From the NCBI GenBank assembly GCA_002197995.1, contig NGZR01000003.1:4526001-4590000 (forward strand): a stretch of DNA of 64,000 nt, written 5' to 3'. Source of the DNA: Gaeumannomyces sp. JS-464. Lineage: Eukaryota > Ascomycota > Sordariomycetes > Magnaporthales > Magnaporthaceae. This document shows positions 35,566 through 45,893 of this stretch, in pieces. How positions within the stretch are numbered: the stretch's first letter is position 1; each line of letters opens with the position of its first letter. The notes under the pieces were generated by a model that saw nothing but the letters and a program-made list of their open reading frames with translations, had not been told where the DNA came from and searched no databases. Both the position numbers and the translations under genes were made by a program.

Positions 35566-36054
35566 TTAACTCGGGAATAGCGGAAGGAATTTGGGAGCTG
35601 GCAGGTTAAAAAGCTTAAAAAGAGCTGGCGTACCCGCCTTTTCGGCCTTTTCCCGCTTAACACGCTTTAATTCCTCCACGAAGTTAATACCACGCCGAAT
35701 CGCGCGCATTTTTTTCTCGTTCCACATACGCCGCTGTTTTTGCAAGCGTATAACCTTTTCCATCGCCGCTTTTAACTTTAAGTTTAATTTAAAGCATTAA
35801 GCGGAAATTTAACGAAGCTTTTTAAAAAAAAAACCCAAAATATCGCAGCCCGTTTAGTTAAAACGTAAGCATTTTACATAACGAGAAAAATCCTAAAGCG
35901 AAGCGAAACATTTCTCCTATTTTAAAACTTCGAAATAATAAAAATAAAAAGGTATTAGGACAGCAAATGTAAAAATAAAAGCTAAAAGGTTTTTACGACA
36001 AAAGGTCGAAATATTAACTACGAAGGATTTTTTTTTTTACACCCGATTAAACAT
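35566..36054 (-). pseudogene. Conserved antisense ORF of chromovirus B1 (163 codons)
   Basis: Antisense to B1, from ATG 36054 to TAA 35566, the same length as the B2 copy at 48833-49321. It starts MFNRV and has FYFYYFEVLK, EKC, TGCDILG and a basic MRAIRRGINFVEELKRVKRE block preceded by KVIRLQKQRRMWNEKK. The last 65 codons are free of stops, better preserved than any sense frame nearby. Function unknown. Confidence 0.62.
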
Positions 36055-36169
36055 TTTATTAGCCGGAAAAAGGGATAGGAAAAGGTAAAAAAGGAAAGTA
36101 CTTACTATTAATAAAAAAAAAAGGCAGCAGTTATAGCTAAAAGGATTTAGCTTAAAAAGGGAAATTTAA

Positions 36170-36658
36170 TATTACGACCAAATACAAAAACAAAAAGCGG
36201 GGAAAAGGAGGGAACGGTGGCTTAAAGCATTGCGAACCCCGAGCGGGGTACGACCACGCCCGGAGCCCTCCTCCCCTTATTACGTAACCAGGTTACTTAA
36301 GCCGGAAGTGATTTGTAATTTGCCAAAAATTACAAATTATAAGAAAAAGTGATTTGTAATTTGCTAAAAATTACAAATCGTAAGGAAAATAATTTGTAAT
36401 TTGCTAAAAATTACAAATTAAAAACGATTGCCACATAAAAATTACGAGTATAAAAAAGGAGGTTTCCTACCATTTTAAATAGTTTGGATTAAGGCTTTAG
36501 CATTAGTTAATTTAAATTAGTTTTAAGGTACCTTTTTAAGCAAGCAATTAAACTATTATCGCCAAGTTACCCAGTCCTTTTAAAACCTTTTAACCAGCGT
36601 ACTGTTTTAGCACCTTTCCTAAATGTTTTACCCTAGGAGCAAAAGCCTGTTTGTAACA
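36170..36658 (+). repeat. B1 3' LTR
   Basis: 489 bp copy of 29482-29971 with scattered transitions; starts TATTACGACC and ends TTTGTAACA. Confidence 0.9.
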
Positions 36659-36663
36659 CCATT

Positions 36664-39580
36664 TTTTAAATGCTTAAATTATTGTTAAAATTTTTTTATC
36701 GTAAATTTGGTAATTTAACTTAAGTTTATTTAGCTTTTGCGAAAAAACGCGTAAAAGTGCAACCGTTTTTAATTATTTCGTTATTCGAGTTAACCGCCGA
36801 TCGCGTAATTTAACGCGTCGATTTTAACTTCGAAAGCTTTTTTTAAGTTTAAAAATGCTAATATTGGTTTTTTTAACACGGCGTTCCGTAATTGCTTAAA
36901 AGCCTTTTATTTTTGCCTTTCCTAATAAAATTAGTAGTTATTTTTAGTAAAGTTCGTAAATGGTATAGCGATTTTACTATAATTATAAATAAACCGTTTG
37001 TAAAAGTTTAAAAACTTTAAAAACCCTCGTATTTTCGTAACGTTTTTAAATATAAGCTATTTTTTAACTTTTTTAACTTTTTTAACTTTTTTAAAGTTTA
37101 TGCAAACCTGTTCGGGTGTAATTATAAACTTTAAAAAAGCGACTTTTTGCAAATGCTATTCGCATTTTTCTAGTTTAACAAAAAGTTTTACGTTAAGTAA
37201 TTTTTAAAGCATTTTATACACGTGTTATTTGTGCTTTTTTATCGTTTTCGAAAAAATTAAAATATCGTTTAAATATGCGAGGATAAAAATGTTAAAATAT
37301 TCGCGTAATATATGGTTAATTATTTTTTAAAACGTGGTTAATGCGTTAGTAAACCCGAAAGTTATTACTAAAAATTCGTAGCATTTAAGCTTTATTTTAA
37401 AAGCCGTAAGCCATTTTTAGCCCTTTTTAATCGGTATTAAGCTATAAGCTTTCCGTAAGTTTAAAGCCGTAGGGTATTAGGCTTTGCCGAGCTTATCGCG
37501 CAATTCGTCGATAAAAAGCAAAAAATATCAATTTTTTATCGTAATTTCGTTTAGCGGGCGGTAATCGACGCATATTCGTTCCGTTTCGTTTTTTTTCTTT
37601 TTTTATAAAATCTTATATCCTATTAAAAAACGGAAAGTTTAATATGTTTTTTTCGTAAATTTTCTTTTAACTGTTTTTTTAGCACCTTTTATTACCGAAG
37701 GCTAAGTTAATATAACTTTTAATATTTAAACTGCGTTTTTAATTTAAATTTAATTTTTAAATCGAACGGTTTATATTTGGGAAATACCGTTTTTAAGTTT
37801 TTCCGAAACCATTTTTCGTATTTGTAGTATTTTTCCGGAATATTTACAAGCCGTTTTTTAATATTAGTTTAGTCGTTTTAATCGCTTTTTATTTTAAATA
37901 ATCGTATATTTGTTAATGCTAAATGTAAAAATGAATTGCTAAGTTTTATTACCGTTATAACTTTTTTTTATTGCTTTTTATATTTACGGTTTAGGGTTCG
38001 TAATTGGTAAACCGTTTTAATTATTCGTAGCTTTTTTTATTAAATTTAACCGGTAGTTTAATTTATCCGTAAGCTGTTTTTCCTAAGCTAAAGGATTTCG
38101 AAAATTACATTTTTTTTATATCCAATTTATTTAATATAATAGTAACGTTTTCCCCGCTTCGGGTGCGTAATGTTATTAGCTGTGTTTTTCGGTCGATTTA
38201 TTTTTTGTTATAAGCGATAAGTATTTTTTCGACCGTTTTTAATTAGTACGGTTAGTATTTCCGTTTTATAGGAATTTTATACCGTTTAACCGTTTATAGC
38301 GATACGTAATTACTTTATGCTTCGTAATCGATTATTATTTTAACCTTTTTTTTTTAATATTCCATTCGAAATATTAGTAGGTCGTATAATTAACTCGATT
38401 TTGCTATTGCGAAGGTTTTTATTAATTTTTCCTTTTTTCCATTTCGTGCTTTTCGTTAGGGTGGTTTTTTTAATTTTTTAGTAAAAAGAACGAATACCGT
38501 ACGTTCGTTTTTTTATCCGGGTCGAACGGTACGTACGTCCGCGTAATCTTTTAATGCTAGGCTTTCGCTTTTTATGCTATATGCTTTTTGCATTTTACAA
38601 TTTCGCATTTCCTTTAATCGAGCATTTTGGTAATATATAATATTAAATGCCGTTCGTTAAGTTTAAAAACTACGATAAATTTGCCAATCCGGGCTGGTTT
38701 TTATCGTAGTAATTAAAATGCTAAACGAGGTTTAACTTTTAGCTCGCTTTTTAATTTCCGTAAAAAGAAATCGTATTTAAATTTGGGTTGTAAATGGAAT
38801 TTGCACTTTCCGTAAATGCATTTTGCCTAAAAAAAGTACAAATGTTCCAAATGCTTTATATCGATGCTAAGGTGGTTTTTAAAAATTAACGCAGCCTATT
38901 TTAACTCGTTTGCGTTTTTGGATTTATAATTAGCATATTTAACTTTTTACTAATCGTTAAACTACGATAAAGGTTAACCGTTGTTTTCGTTTATTAAAAT
39001 AGCGTAATATAACGGGCTATTTGGGTATTTTGGAATTTTAACGTTTTAAAAACACGCCGAAATATCGAAAAGCGTAAAAACGTGTTAGTTTTTTTAATTT
39101 GCTTGCTTTTCGCGAACTATAAATACGAAAGTTCCGCCGTTCGGGCTTTTCGCCCGTTTTTAAAACTCGGTCGTTTTAAAGTTTTAACCATTTCGGTTTA
39201 TTTTAGCGTTAGTATTAAAACTTTCCGACTTTCGAAAAAGGTGTGTTTAATTTAAAAGCTTTTTTTAAGCTTTTTTTTCTTTCGCGTTATTTGTTAAAAT
39301 TGCTCCTTTTTAAATCCCGTAAAAAGCGGTATCGTTTTTTCCTTTTAAATCCGTAAACCCGAAAATAACGCGTTGCTTTCTTTCGCTATCGTATTCGAGC
39401 TTCGTAATTTTAAACATGCAAATGTTTTAAAGCTTTTAAAAATACCATCCGGTAATTTCCTTATCGAATTAATGCGTAATGTATAATTTATTATAGCAAT
39501 ATGTTTAATTAAACGCTATTTTAAAATATAATCCCTTTTATATTAAGCTTTTTTGCGTTTGTTAAAAATTCGCTATTTAA
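36664..39580 (-). pseudogene. A2 pol, first part: protease, RT, RNase H
   Basis: Minus-strand homologue of 23231-26365. The RT site reads AYLNDILIFSKT near 37280-37245, first aspartate changed to asparagine. Stops are frequent. It ends at the B1 insertion in RNase H, where CCATT is duplicated. Confidence 0.8.
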
Positions 39581-40610
39581 CGGTTATTATTTCGCTAAAA
39601 GCAATTAATTTTTATATAACCAGTTTAGCCGCATTTAAAATACTTCCCGTTTTTTAAGTTTTGTTTTTGCTTTTTTTATTGCTTTTATTATTAATAAGCG
39701 GCTTTCGCATTAAAATTTATAAAGCCCGGGTATATCTCGTAAACCGTAATAGGTTATTATTTGGCTTTTTTTAATTAGCTTTATTATTTTATGCCGCACT
39801 TTTGGAACTATGTTTTTTTTTTCCTATTATCGTTTATACAATTTATCGCTAATACGAACCGCGTTTTTAACGTAATCCGTAAAAAACTTTGGGCGGTTTT
39901 GTTTTGCGAGTTCGTTTTTTACATTTTCGCGTAATTCGTTGTAAAAGTGTAATATTAACGTAGCGTTATTCCAGTTAAACTTAATGCTAATCCGTTAAAA
40001 GTTCGCTACGTACTTAATTGTAAACCTTCGCTATTTAAAAGCTAACAAGTTTTTTTCAGCGATTCGGGTTTCGTTAATTATTCCGAACACTTTTTCGACC
40101 TTTTTTTCGAAGGTTTCGAAGCTAGCGAAAATAAATTTAATAGTTTTTTAGCTATTTTTATACCTTTTAAGGTAGTTATTTTAGGTTAGCTAAAATTACT
40201 TTTTTACTTTACTATCCGGTTTGGTAATAGCGTAAGTAACTTTTTATTCCTCGCTTACGAATTGCTATTCGTAAAATTTAAAATAGCTTTTGCATTCGGT
40301 AAAAAACGTTTTAAACTTGCCGTCCTCCTTTTCGTAAAAATCCGGGGACGGAAATTTATACGTTTTAACCGCGATAAGCGTTTTAAAAGATAGCAATTTC
40401 GTAGTAAATTGCTTTATTTCGGCCTAGCTTTTAGCGATTTCCTTTTTTATAAGCTTAAAAAGGTTAACCGTATTAACGGCTTTATCGAAGTTGTATTTAA
40501 CACCGTTAAAAGTAAAAACCGTGGTTTTTTCCTTTTTAAGCTTTTTATTGCTGCTCGTTATAACTGTACTATCCTCCTTTTAACGAGGTACTAAATAAAA
40601 TTAGTTAAAA
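39581..40610 (-). pseudogene. A2 gag, RIP-inactivated
   Basis: A degenerate capsid frame collinear with A1 gag but without element C. The zinc knuckle at about 39655-39610 reads YFKCG...YIKINC, with Cys and His changed to Tyr. Confidence 0.72.
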
Positions 40611-41087
40611 TGTTATAATTAAGGGTTTGCTTTTAAAATAGGGCATTTCGGGGGTGGTAAAAACAGTATCGCTAGTGCTAGTAGATAGGGGAATACGTAA
40701 CTTAAAAGGATAATTTAATTGCTTGTTTTAAAAGATATTTAGGAGCTAACTTAAATTAACTAATGCCGAAGCTTTAATTAAAGCTATTTAAAACAGTAAA
40801 AAATCCATCCTTTATATACACGCTGCCTTTTGCTTTACGTTAAGTTGGATTTATGGATTTGTAGTTTCGTTAATACAAATTTAAAAATCCTTTTAGCTTT
40901 GTGGATTTATAATTTCGCTAATACAAATTTAAAAATCGTTTTAGCTTTGTAAATTTGTGGTTTTTTTAATATAAATCCAAAAATTTAGCTAAGGTTACGT
41001 AACTCTACGTGTCCGGGTGCGGGGCAAAGGCACCGTTTAAAGCCCCTGCCGTTTTGCCGCTCCGGGGCTTGCATACTGGTCGTAACA
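40611..41087 (-). repeat. A2 5' LTR
   Basis: 477 bp, inverted relative to A1, TGTTATAATT...CGTAACA as read on plus. The primer-binding region follows on the minus strand just below 40611. Confidence 0.88.
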
Positions 41088-42312
41088 TTTAAACTTTAAA
41101 AAAAATTTAACAAATTTATAATTAATTAGCATATAGCTATTAAAGCGTAATTAAAACGTGGAAACGGTTACGATAATATTACAGGTTTGCAAAAACTTAA
41201 GCCGAAATATAAAACGCAATAAAAAATTGCGAAAATTATGCTAAAAATAAAGCTAATAGGTATAAACCGTACGGGTTATTGCAACTTTTGCCAGCGCCGA
41301 ATAAAGCATAATAAGAAGTTATTATAAGCTTCGTTATTAAATTTCCCCAATTTAAAAAACCGATAATCGAAGTAAAGTACGACAATGTATTGGTAATAAT
41401 AAACAGGCTTACTAAATACGTTTTATTTTTACCATATAAGGAAAGTAACAACGTTATAAAACTAGCGTACGTTTTTATTAAGCACGTAATAGCGGAATAC
41501 GGCACGCCGGACCGTTTAATTACGAATAAAAATAAGCTGTTTATAAGCAAGTTTTAAAAAAAGCTTACAAATAGGTTAAAAGCAAAGCATTTTTTATTTA
41601 TAGCTTATTATTTTTAAACAAATAAATAAACGAAACGGATAAACTAAACCATAAAGCAGTATTTACGTTATTACGTTAATTATAAATAAAACGATTAAGT
41701 ATAACTATTTTTTATAGCTTAATTCGCTTATAACAGTTTAGTTTATAAAAGTATAGGAATTACACCGTTTTATGCGAATTACGGGTTTACGCTTATAACG
41801 TATAAGGAATTTAAGGCAAAAAAATATGCTTTAATAGCGGAAATACAAATAACGGAGCTTATTACATTATATAAGCACCTTTAAATAAAGCTAAAAAAAT
41901 TGCGGCACCGTATAGCTATTTAAGCAAATAAAAAAAAATCGGAAAACCGATTTTTAAAAAGGGGGATAACGTTTATCTTTTTCGACGAAATATTAAAACG
42001 AAACGATTAAACGATAAGCTAAATTATAAAAAATTGGGACCGTTTAAAGTATTAAAAAAGGTTTCGAACGTAAATTACAAATTTCGATTACCGCTAATTA
42101 TAAAATTTTACCCGGTTTTTTATATTTCCCTATTTAAATTAGCGTTACCGGGCTTTAAAAGCGACGAGTTAATAGAAATCGACTTAAAACAAAAGTACGA
42201 AGTCGAAAAAATTCTAAACTATAAGCCGAAAGGCAGGCTTAAAAAGTATTTGGTTAAATGGAAAAAGTACGGCTACGAAAAAAACACGTGGGAAAAAAAA
42301 CCAACTTTATAA
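41088..42312 (+). pseudogene. A1 pol, last part: integrase and chromodomain
   Basis: The first five bases (TTTAA) are the A2 target duplication. A degenerate zinc-binding segment precedes the integrase core at about 41360-41760, with KYDNVLVIINRLTKYVLFLP, AEYGTPDRLIT and a FAYNSLVHESIG-like stretch. The C-terminus at 42034-42312 is free of stops for 92 codons and ends in a chromodomain: KYEVEKILNYKPKGRL, KKYLVKWKKYGYEKNTWE. Confidence 0.83.
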
Positions 42313-42422
42313 ATTGCTAGGAAGCTTTAGCGGAATACCGGTAAAAGCGTTTACAAAAAAAGTTAGCAAAAGGAAAAGGGTTTAAAAAAAAAGTTCGATA
42401 TTATTAAACTTTTTTTTAAACG

Positions 42423-42500
42423 GTTATGTTAGGATTCGAACCCGAAACCTCGGTAAAAAAAACCAAAGCCATACTTAATGTGCCACAAAACCCAAAGGAA
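42423..42500 (-). other. tRNA-like segment of A1 with B-box
   Basis: The minus strand reads CGGGTTCGAATCC followed by RIP-altered bases, matching the segment at 27561-27624 in A2. It lies between the chromodomain stop and the antisense ORF stop. Confidence 0.4.
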
Positions 42501-42573
42501 TTATTAGGAAAGTTATAATTTACTACGGTTAAAAAAAAAGCAGGTTTAAGTTAAAGTTAACCTTAAGTACTTA

Positions 42574-43084
42574 CTAATCGAGGGAAACGGCAAAAGCTAC
42601 GAATAGCTCGGGCTGTAAAGCAGTTTAACGAGCCGCTTAGTCGGCTTCCTCCCGCTCGATACGTTTTAACTTTTTTATAGCGTTAATACCGCGCCGAATC
42701 GCGCGCATTTTCTTTTTAAACCATATTTTCTTTTATTTCCGCAAACGCTTTAATTTATTATCTAAAGCACGGCGTTCGTTATTTAAAACACGGGCTCCTT
42801 TTCCACCGCTTTAACTTTCGCTTTCATTTGCTGGTATTGCAAGCCGATAAAACGGAGCTGTTTAAAAAAAAGGCCTAAAATGTCGCAACCCGAGCGGTTT
42901 TAGCCGAAACATTCCACGTACCGCGACGAGTTTTAAAAAAAAGCTTTGCACTTTTTATGCTTTAAAACCTCGAAATAAAAAAAAGCAAAAAGGCATTTTA
43001 ATAAAAAAAAACGATTTAAACAAGCAAGTCCTTACGTTAAAAGGTTTTCTTCGCAAAAGGACGTTTTCGCACTTAACCGGACAT
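42574..43084 (-). pseudogene. Conserved antisense ORF of chromovirus A1
   Basis: Collinear with 26958-27470 but with small indels in addition to RIP stops. It starts MSG then VRKRPFAKK, keeps MPFCFFYFEVLKHKKCK, YVEC and GCDILG, and the block KKKMRAIRRGINAIKKLKRI followed by EREEAD. The second half keeps the coiled-coil spacing in a shifted frame. Confidence 0.58.
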
Positions 43085-43197
43085 TTTGTTAAAACAAAAA
43101 AAGGATAAAGGATAATAAAAAAAAAGTATTTACTATTAACAAATAGCGGGGCGATAAAACGTGGCCAAAAAGATTTGGCTTAAAAAGGGAAACCTAA

Positions 43198-43678
43198 TAT
43201 TACGACCAATATGCAAGCTTTAAGGAAACAAAACGGGAAGGGTTTTAAGCGGTGCCTTTGCCCCGCATTCGAACACGTAAAGTTACGTAACTTTAACTGG
43301 ATTTTTAGATTTATATTAAAAGGACTACAAATTTATAAAGCTAGCTAAATTTTTGGATTTGTGCCGAAAAAACCACAAATTTATAAAAGCTGGATTTTTG
43401 GATTTGTATCGAAAGGGTTACAAATTTACAAATCCAACCTAGCATAAAGCAAAAAGCAGCGTATATATAAAGGATGGATTTCCTATTGTTTTAGGTAGTT
43501 TTAACTAAAACTTCGGCATTAGTTAACCTAAGTTAGCTCCTAAGCATCCCTTAGGGCAAGCAATTAAATTGTCCTTTTAAGTTACGTGTTTTTTTATCCA
43601 CCAGTACTAGCGATATTATCTTTACCCCCCCTTTTTTCGAAGTGCTTTACTTTAAAAGCAAACCTTTTAATTGTAACA
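43198..43678 (+). repeat. A1 3' LTR
   Basis: 481 bp, TATTACGACC...TTGTAACA, followed by the GTTAT target duplication at 43679-43683. Confidence 0.88.
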
Positions 43679-43683
43679 GTTAT

Positions 43684-44498
43684 GCCAGTTTTTCGGTACT
43701 TTTACGCCGGGTTTTCACTTTTTTTTTACCTTTTCCTTACCTCGTTCCCAGCTCCGTTCTTATCCCGCTTCCGGTCGCGAATCGCGTTCGGTTATATCGC
43801 TTTTTCCTTTTTCGTTAAGTTTTTATACCCGTTTGCGTTATGCTTTTGTTCGTTATCGTTTTGTTTTTTCGCTGGGTTTCCGTTACGTTCCCTTTTTTTC
43901 CTTTTGTTTTGCTTCGTTTTCGTCGCGCCCCGATAAATTTTCGATTAGCGATAATAATAACGTTATAACGTTATGCTTTTACCGTTTTTTCTTTTAATTT
44001 CGCGCTATTTTATTATTAGCGTTTTTACGCGCGTAAGCTTTTTTATCGAGCTTTTTTTATTCCCGTGCACCCGTTTCGCTTTTTGCCGCGTTTCCGCTAT
44101 CGTTGCGATAGCTTTCGTTTTTTTTCGCCCCGGCGAAATGTTCGGCCGCGGTACCGCTTTTACTACACGCATTTGCATTTTTTGCATACGGACCGTTTTA
44201 AAACGCATGCGCATTTTGGTTTCCGCCCGCGTTGCGCCGTCGTTCGAGCAAATAGTCGAAGCGTTTAAAATAACGTACTATTTTACGAGCGTTAATCGCA
44301 AATCGGTTTAATTAAATTTTTGCGATTAATGCGGCACTCGTAATAAGCTTTATTACGAAATACGTATTATCGCTTTTATTTCGCTAGTTTTTTATTAATA
44401 TGTTTTTAGCTAGCTATCGCCGTTTTTTCGTAGCGATTTGGAAAACCTCGTTCGCTTTTAAGCTTTTAGCGAGTTTTTTTTATCGCGTTACCGCCTAT
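43684..44498 (-). other. Element D 3' region between A1 and Tc1 insertions
   Basis: Purine-rich on the minus strand with Lys/Arg/Glu-rich degenerate frames; no domain recognised. By position it is D sequence downstream of integrase. Confidence 0.6.
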
Positions 44499-44500
44499 TA

Positions 44501-45891
44501 CAGCTAATGTTAAAAAGTTTCCGTCCACCTTACTTTTAACCATCCACCCGGATAATAACCACGCTATTTTAACCGCACAATTTACATACGAAAAGTAGTT
44601 AGATTTGCATTTAAATACATTTATTAAAATGCTAAACTTCCAAAGTTTAATATTTGGTATACCAGCCTCGTGCAGCCCGCAACGCGGCCACTTTCCGTAG
44701 CATTCCGTCGAAAAGGCTGTTAATATACCCTTGTGGGACTGCCTTTCACGCCGCGACGATTACAGTATAAAATTTAGCCCGATCCGCGTTGTTATCCTTA
44801 AGTAAATGCAATTCGGGGTTATTCCTACGCAGGATTTGCTTAATAAGCTTTTAAACGTGCTTAATAGGGTTTATATCCGGGCTATAAAACGGCCATTTAA
44901 TCGGATTTATCCCGTAAAGCTTAAACCACCTTTTAACCGCTGCAAACGTATAAATACGTGCATTATCCTGCTGGAAAAAACGCGGGTTGCGCTTTCCTAA
45001 ACCCGAAGCCTTTAAAACACGTGTATACGACCACGTTGTATAGCCGTTTTTTTTAAAAGTAAGGTTTTTTGTTATAAGTACCAAAAAAAACCTTCCACTT
45101 TTCCAAATAAAGCCGTAATACATTTGGAAAAGCGTAAATTTAACGTGCGATTTCGGTTTAACAAAACGGCGTTCGTACTTTTGCCTAAAAAGTCGAAAAA
45201 ACCATTTATTTGCACTTTTATTAGGGTTGTTTTTAAAGGTAACCTCGTTAAAAAATTCCCCTTATTTTCGTTAGTTAAAGGCTTTACAAATATACCAACT
45301 TTAAAGCCACGTACTTTACTTAATTCGTGCTTTTTTCCCTGCCAAATGGATGCAAAAGTACGGCGGTAAGCTGCATCAATTGGGTTTAGGATAATCCGCT
45401 TAACAAGGCGCCATTTGCGCGAATACTCGCGGGGCAAACTTAACCGAAGGGTATTGCGGCACACCGGAGTAAAGCACAGCCTTATAAGCTCGTAATACCG
45501 CATTTCGGGTTAGCGCTTAACCGTTGTTAGGATATATCGCTTTTAGGAGGGCGTAAGCTTTTTAAAAGTGCTAGAACAAGGTAAAGAATAAAAGGTTTCG
45601 TAGGTTTCGAAGCGATTAATTGTATCGCGAATGGTGGCGCGTCGATAGCTAAACAAGCGGGCCAACTCGAACTTGGAAACGCCGATCGCAGCCCAACCAT
45701 AAATGGTCGCACGAGTTTCCGGAGTTAATTTTTGGGCTTTTTAACGGCCTGCCGTTAAATTAAGCTTAAAAGCACGCACAGCGGCCGACATTTGGCGAAG
45801 TTGTGGAAGAAAAAAAAGGGGAAGGTTTGGATACGTAACGCGACGCGTTTTTATTAAAGTGGGGTGAACGGAAACTTTTTAACATTAGCTG
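44501..45891 (-). mobile_element. Tc1-like DNA transposon inserted in element D
   Basis: Terminal inverted repeats begin CAGCTAATGTTAAAAAGT at both ends (44501 onward, and reverse complement from 45891), extending at least 25 bp before diverging. TA dinucleotides at 44499-44500 and 45892-45893 are the target duplication. The 1391-bp length and a single transposase fit a complete Tc1/mariner-superfamily element that has since been RIP-damaged. Confidence 0.88.
44647..45791 (-). pseudogene. Tc1-like transposase
   Basis: ATG at 45791 (MSAAVRAFKLNLTAGR) leads into a helix-turn-helix region with KLTPETRATIYGWAAIGVSK and a RRATIRDTINRF recognition helix. Further on are FQQDNARIYTFAAVKRWF (second catalytic Asp) and PFYSPDINPIKHV, where the third acidic residue of the usual NPIE is Lys, a G-to-A change. 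The C-terminus RGWYTKY and TAA at 44649-44647 are present. Several stops and one frameshift (about 45070-45125) inactivate it. Confidence 0.85.
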
Positions 45892-45893
45892 TA

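Larger units (their letters stand above)
29482..36658 (+). mobile_element. Ty3/Gypsy chromovirus B copy 1 (B1)
   Basis: A complete 7177-bp element with LTRs 29482-29971 and 36170-36658 and identical CCATT duplications at 29477-29481 and 36659-36663. Order: gag with zinc knuckle, protease, RT, RNase H, integrase, chromodomain, then an antisense ORF and a purine tract AAAAAGGGAAA before the 3' LTR. It is the innermost element. Coding frames carry RIP stops, and the RT motif is YLNN, with both aspartates changed to asparagine. Confidence 0.9.
26366..41087 (-). mobile_element. Ty3/Gypsy chromovirus A copy 2 (A2), inverted inside A1 and split by B1
   Basis: On the minus strand its 5' LTR is 41087-40611, gag and the start of pol run down to 36664, and the rest of pol resumes at 29476. 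The 3' LTR is 26842-26366. Flanking duplications are TTTGG (26361-26365) and TTTAA (41088-41092), differing by two RIP transitions. B1 lies inside its RNase H region with perfect CCATT duplications. Net length is about 7.5 kb, some 270 bp longer than A1, largely from a tRNA-containing insertion at about 27675-27890. Confidence 0.88.
19706..43678 (+). mobile_element. Ty3/Gypsy chromovirus A copy 1 (A1), split by two later insertions
   Basis: LTRs lie at 19706-20189 and 43198-43678, with a perfect five-base duplication GTTAT on both sides. Gag and the first part of pol (protease, RT, RNase H) are at 20190-26360, and integrase plus chromodomain are at 41093-42312. Element C sits in gag and inverted copy A2 sits in pol. 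The pol frame resumes after A2 with the five-base duplication TTTGG/TTTAA. Net length is about 7.3 kb. A purine tract AAAAAGGGAAACC precedes the 3' LTR. RIP stop codons are dense, but the RT motif YLDD is intact at 25446-25457. Confidence 0.88.
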
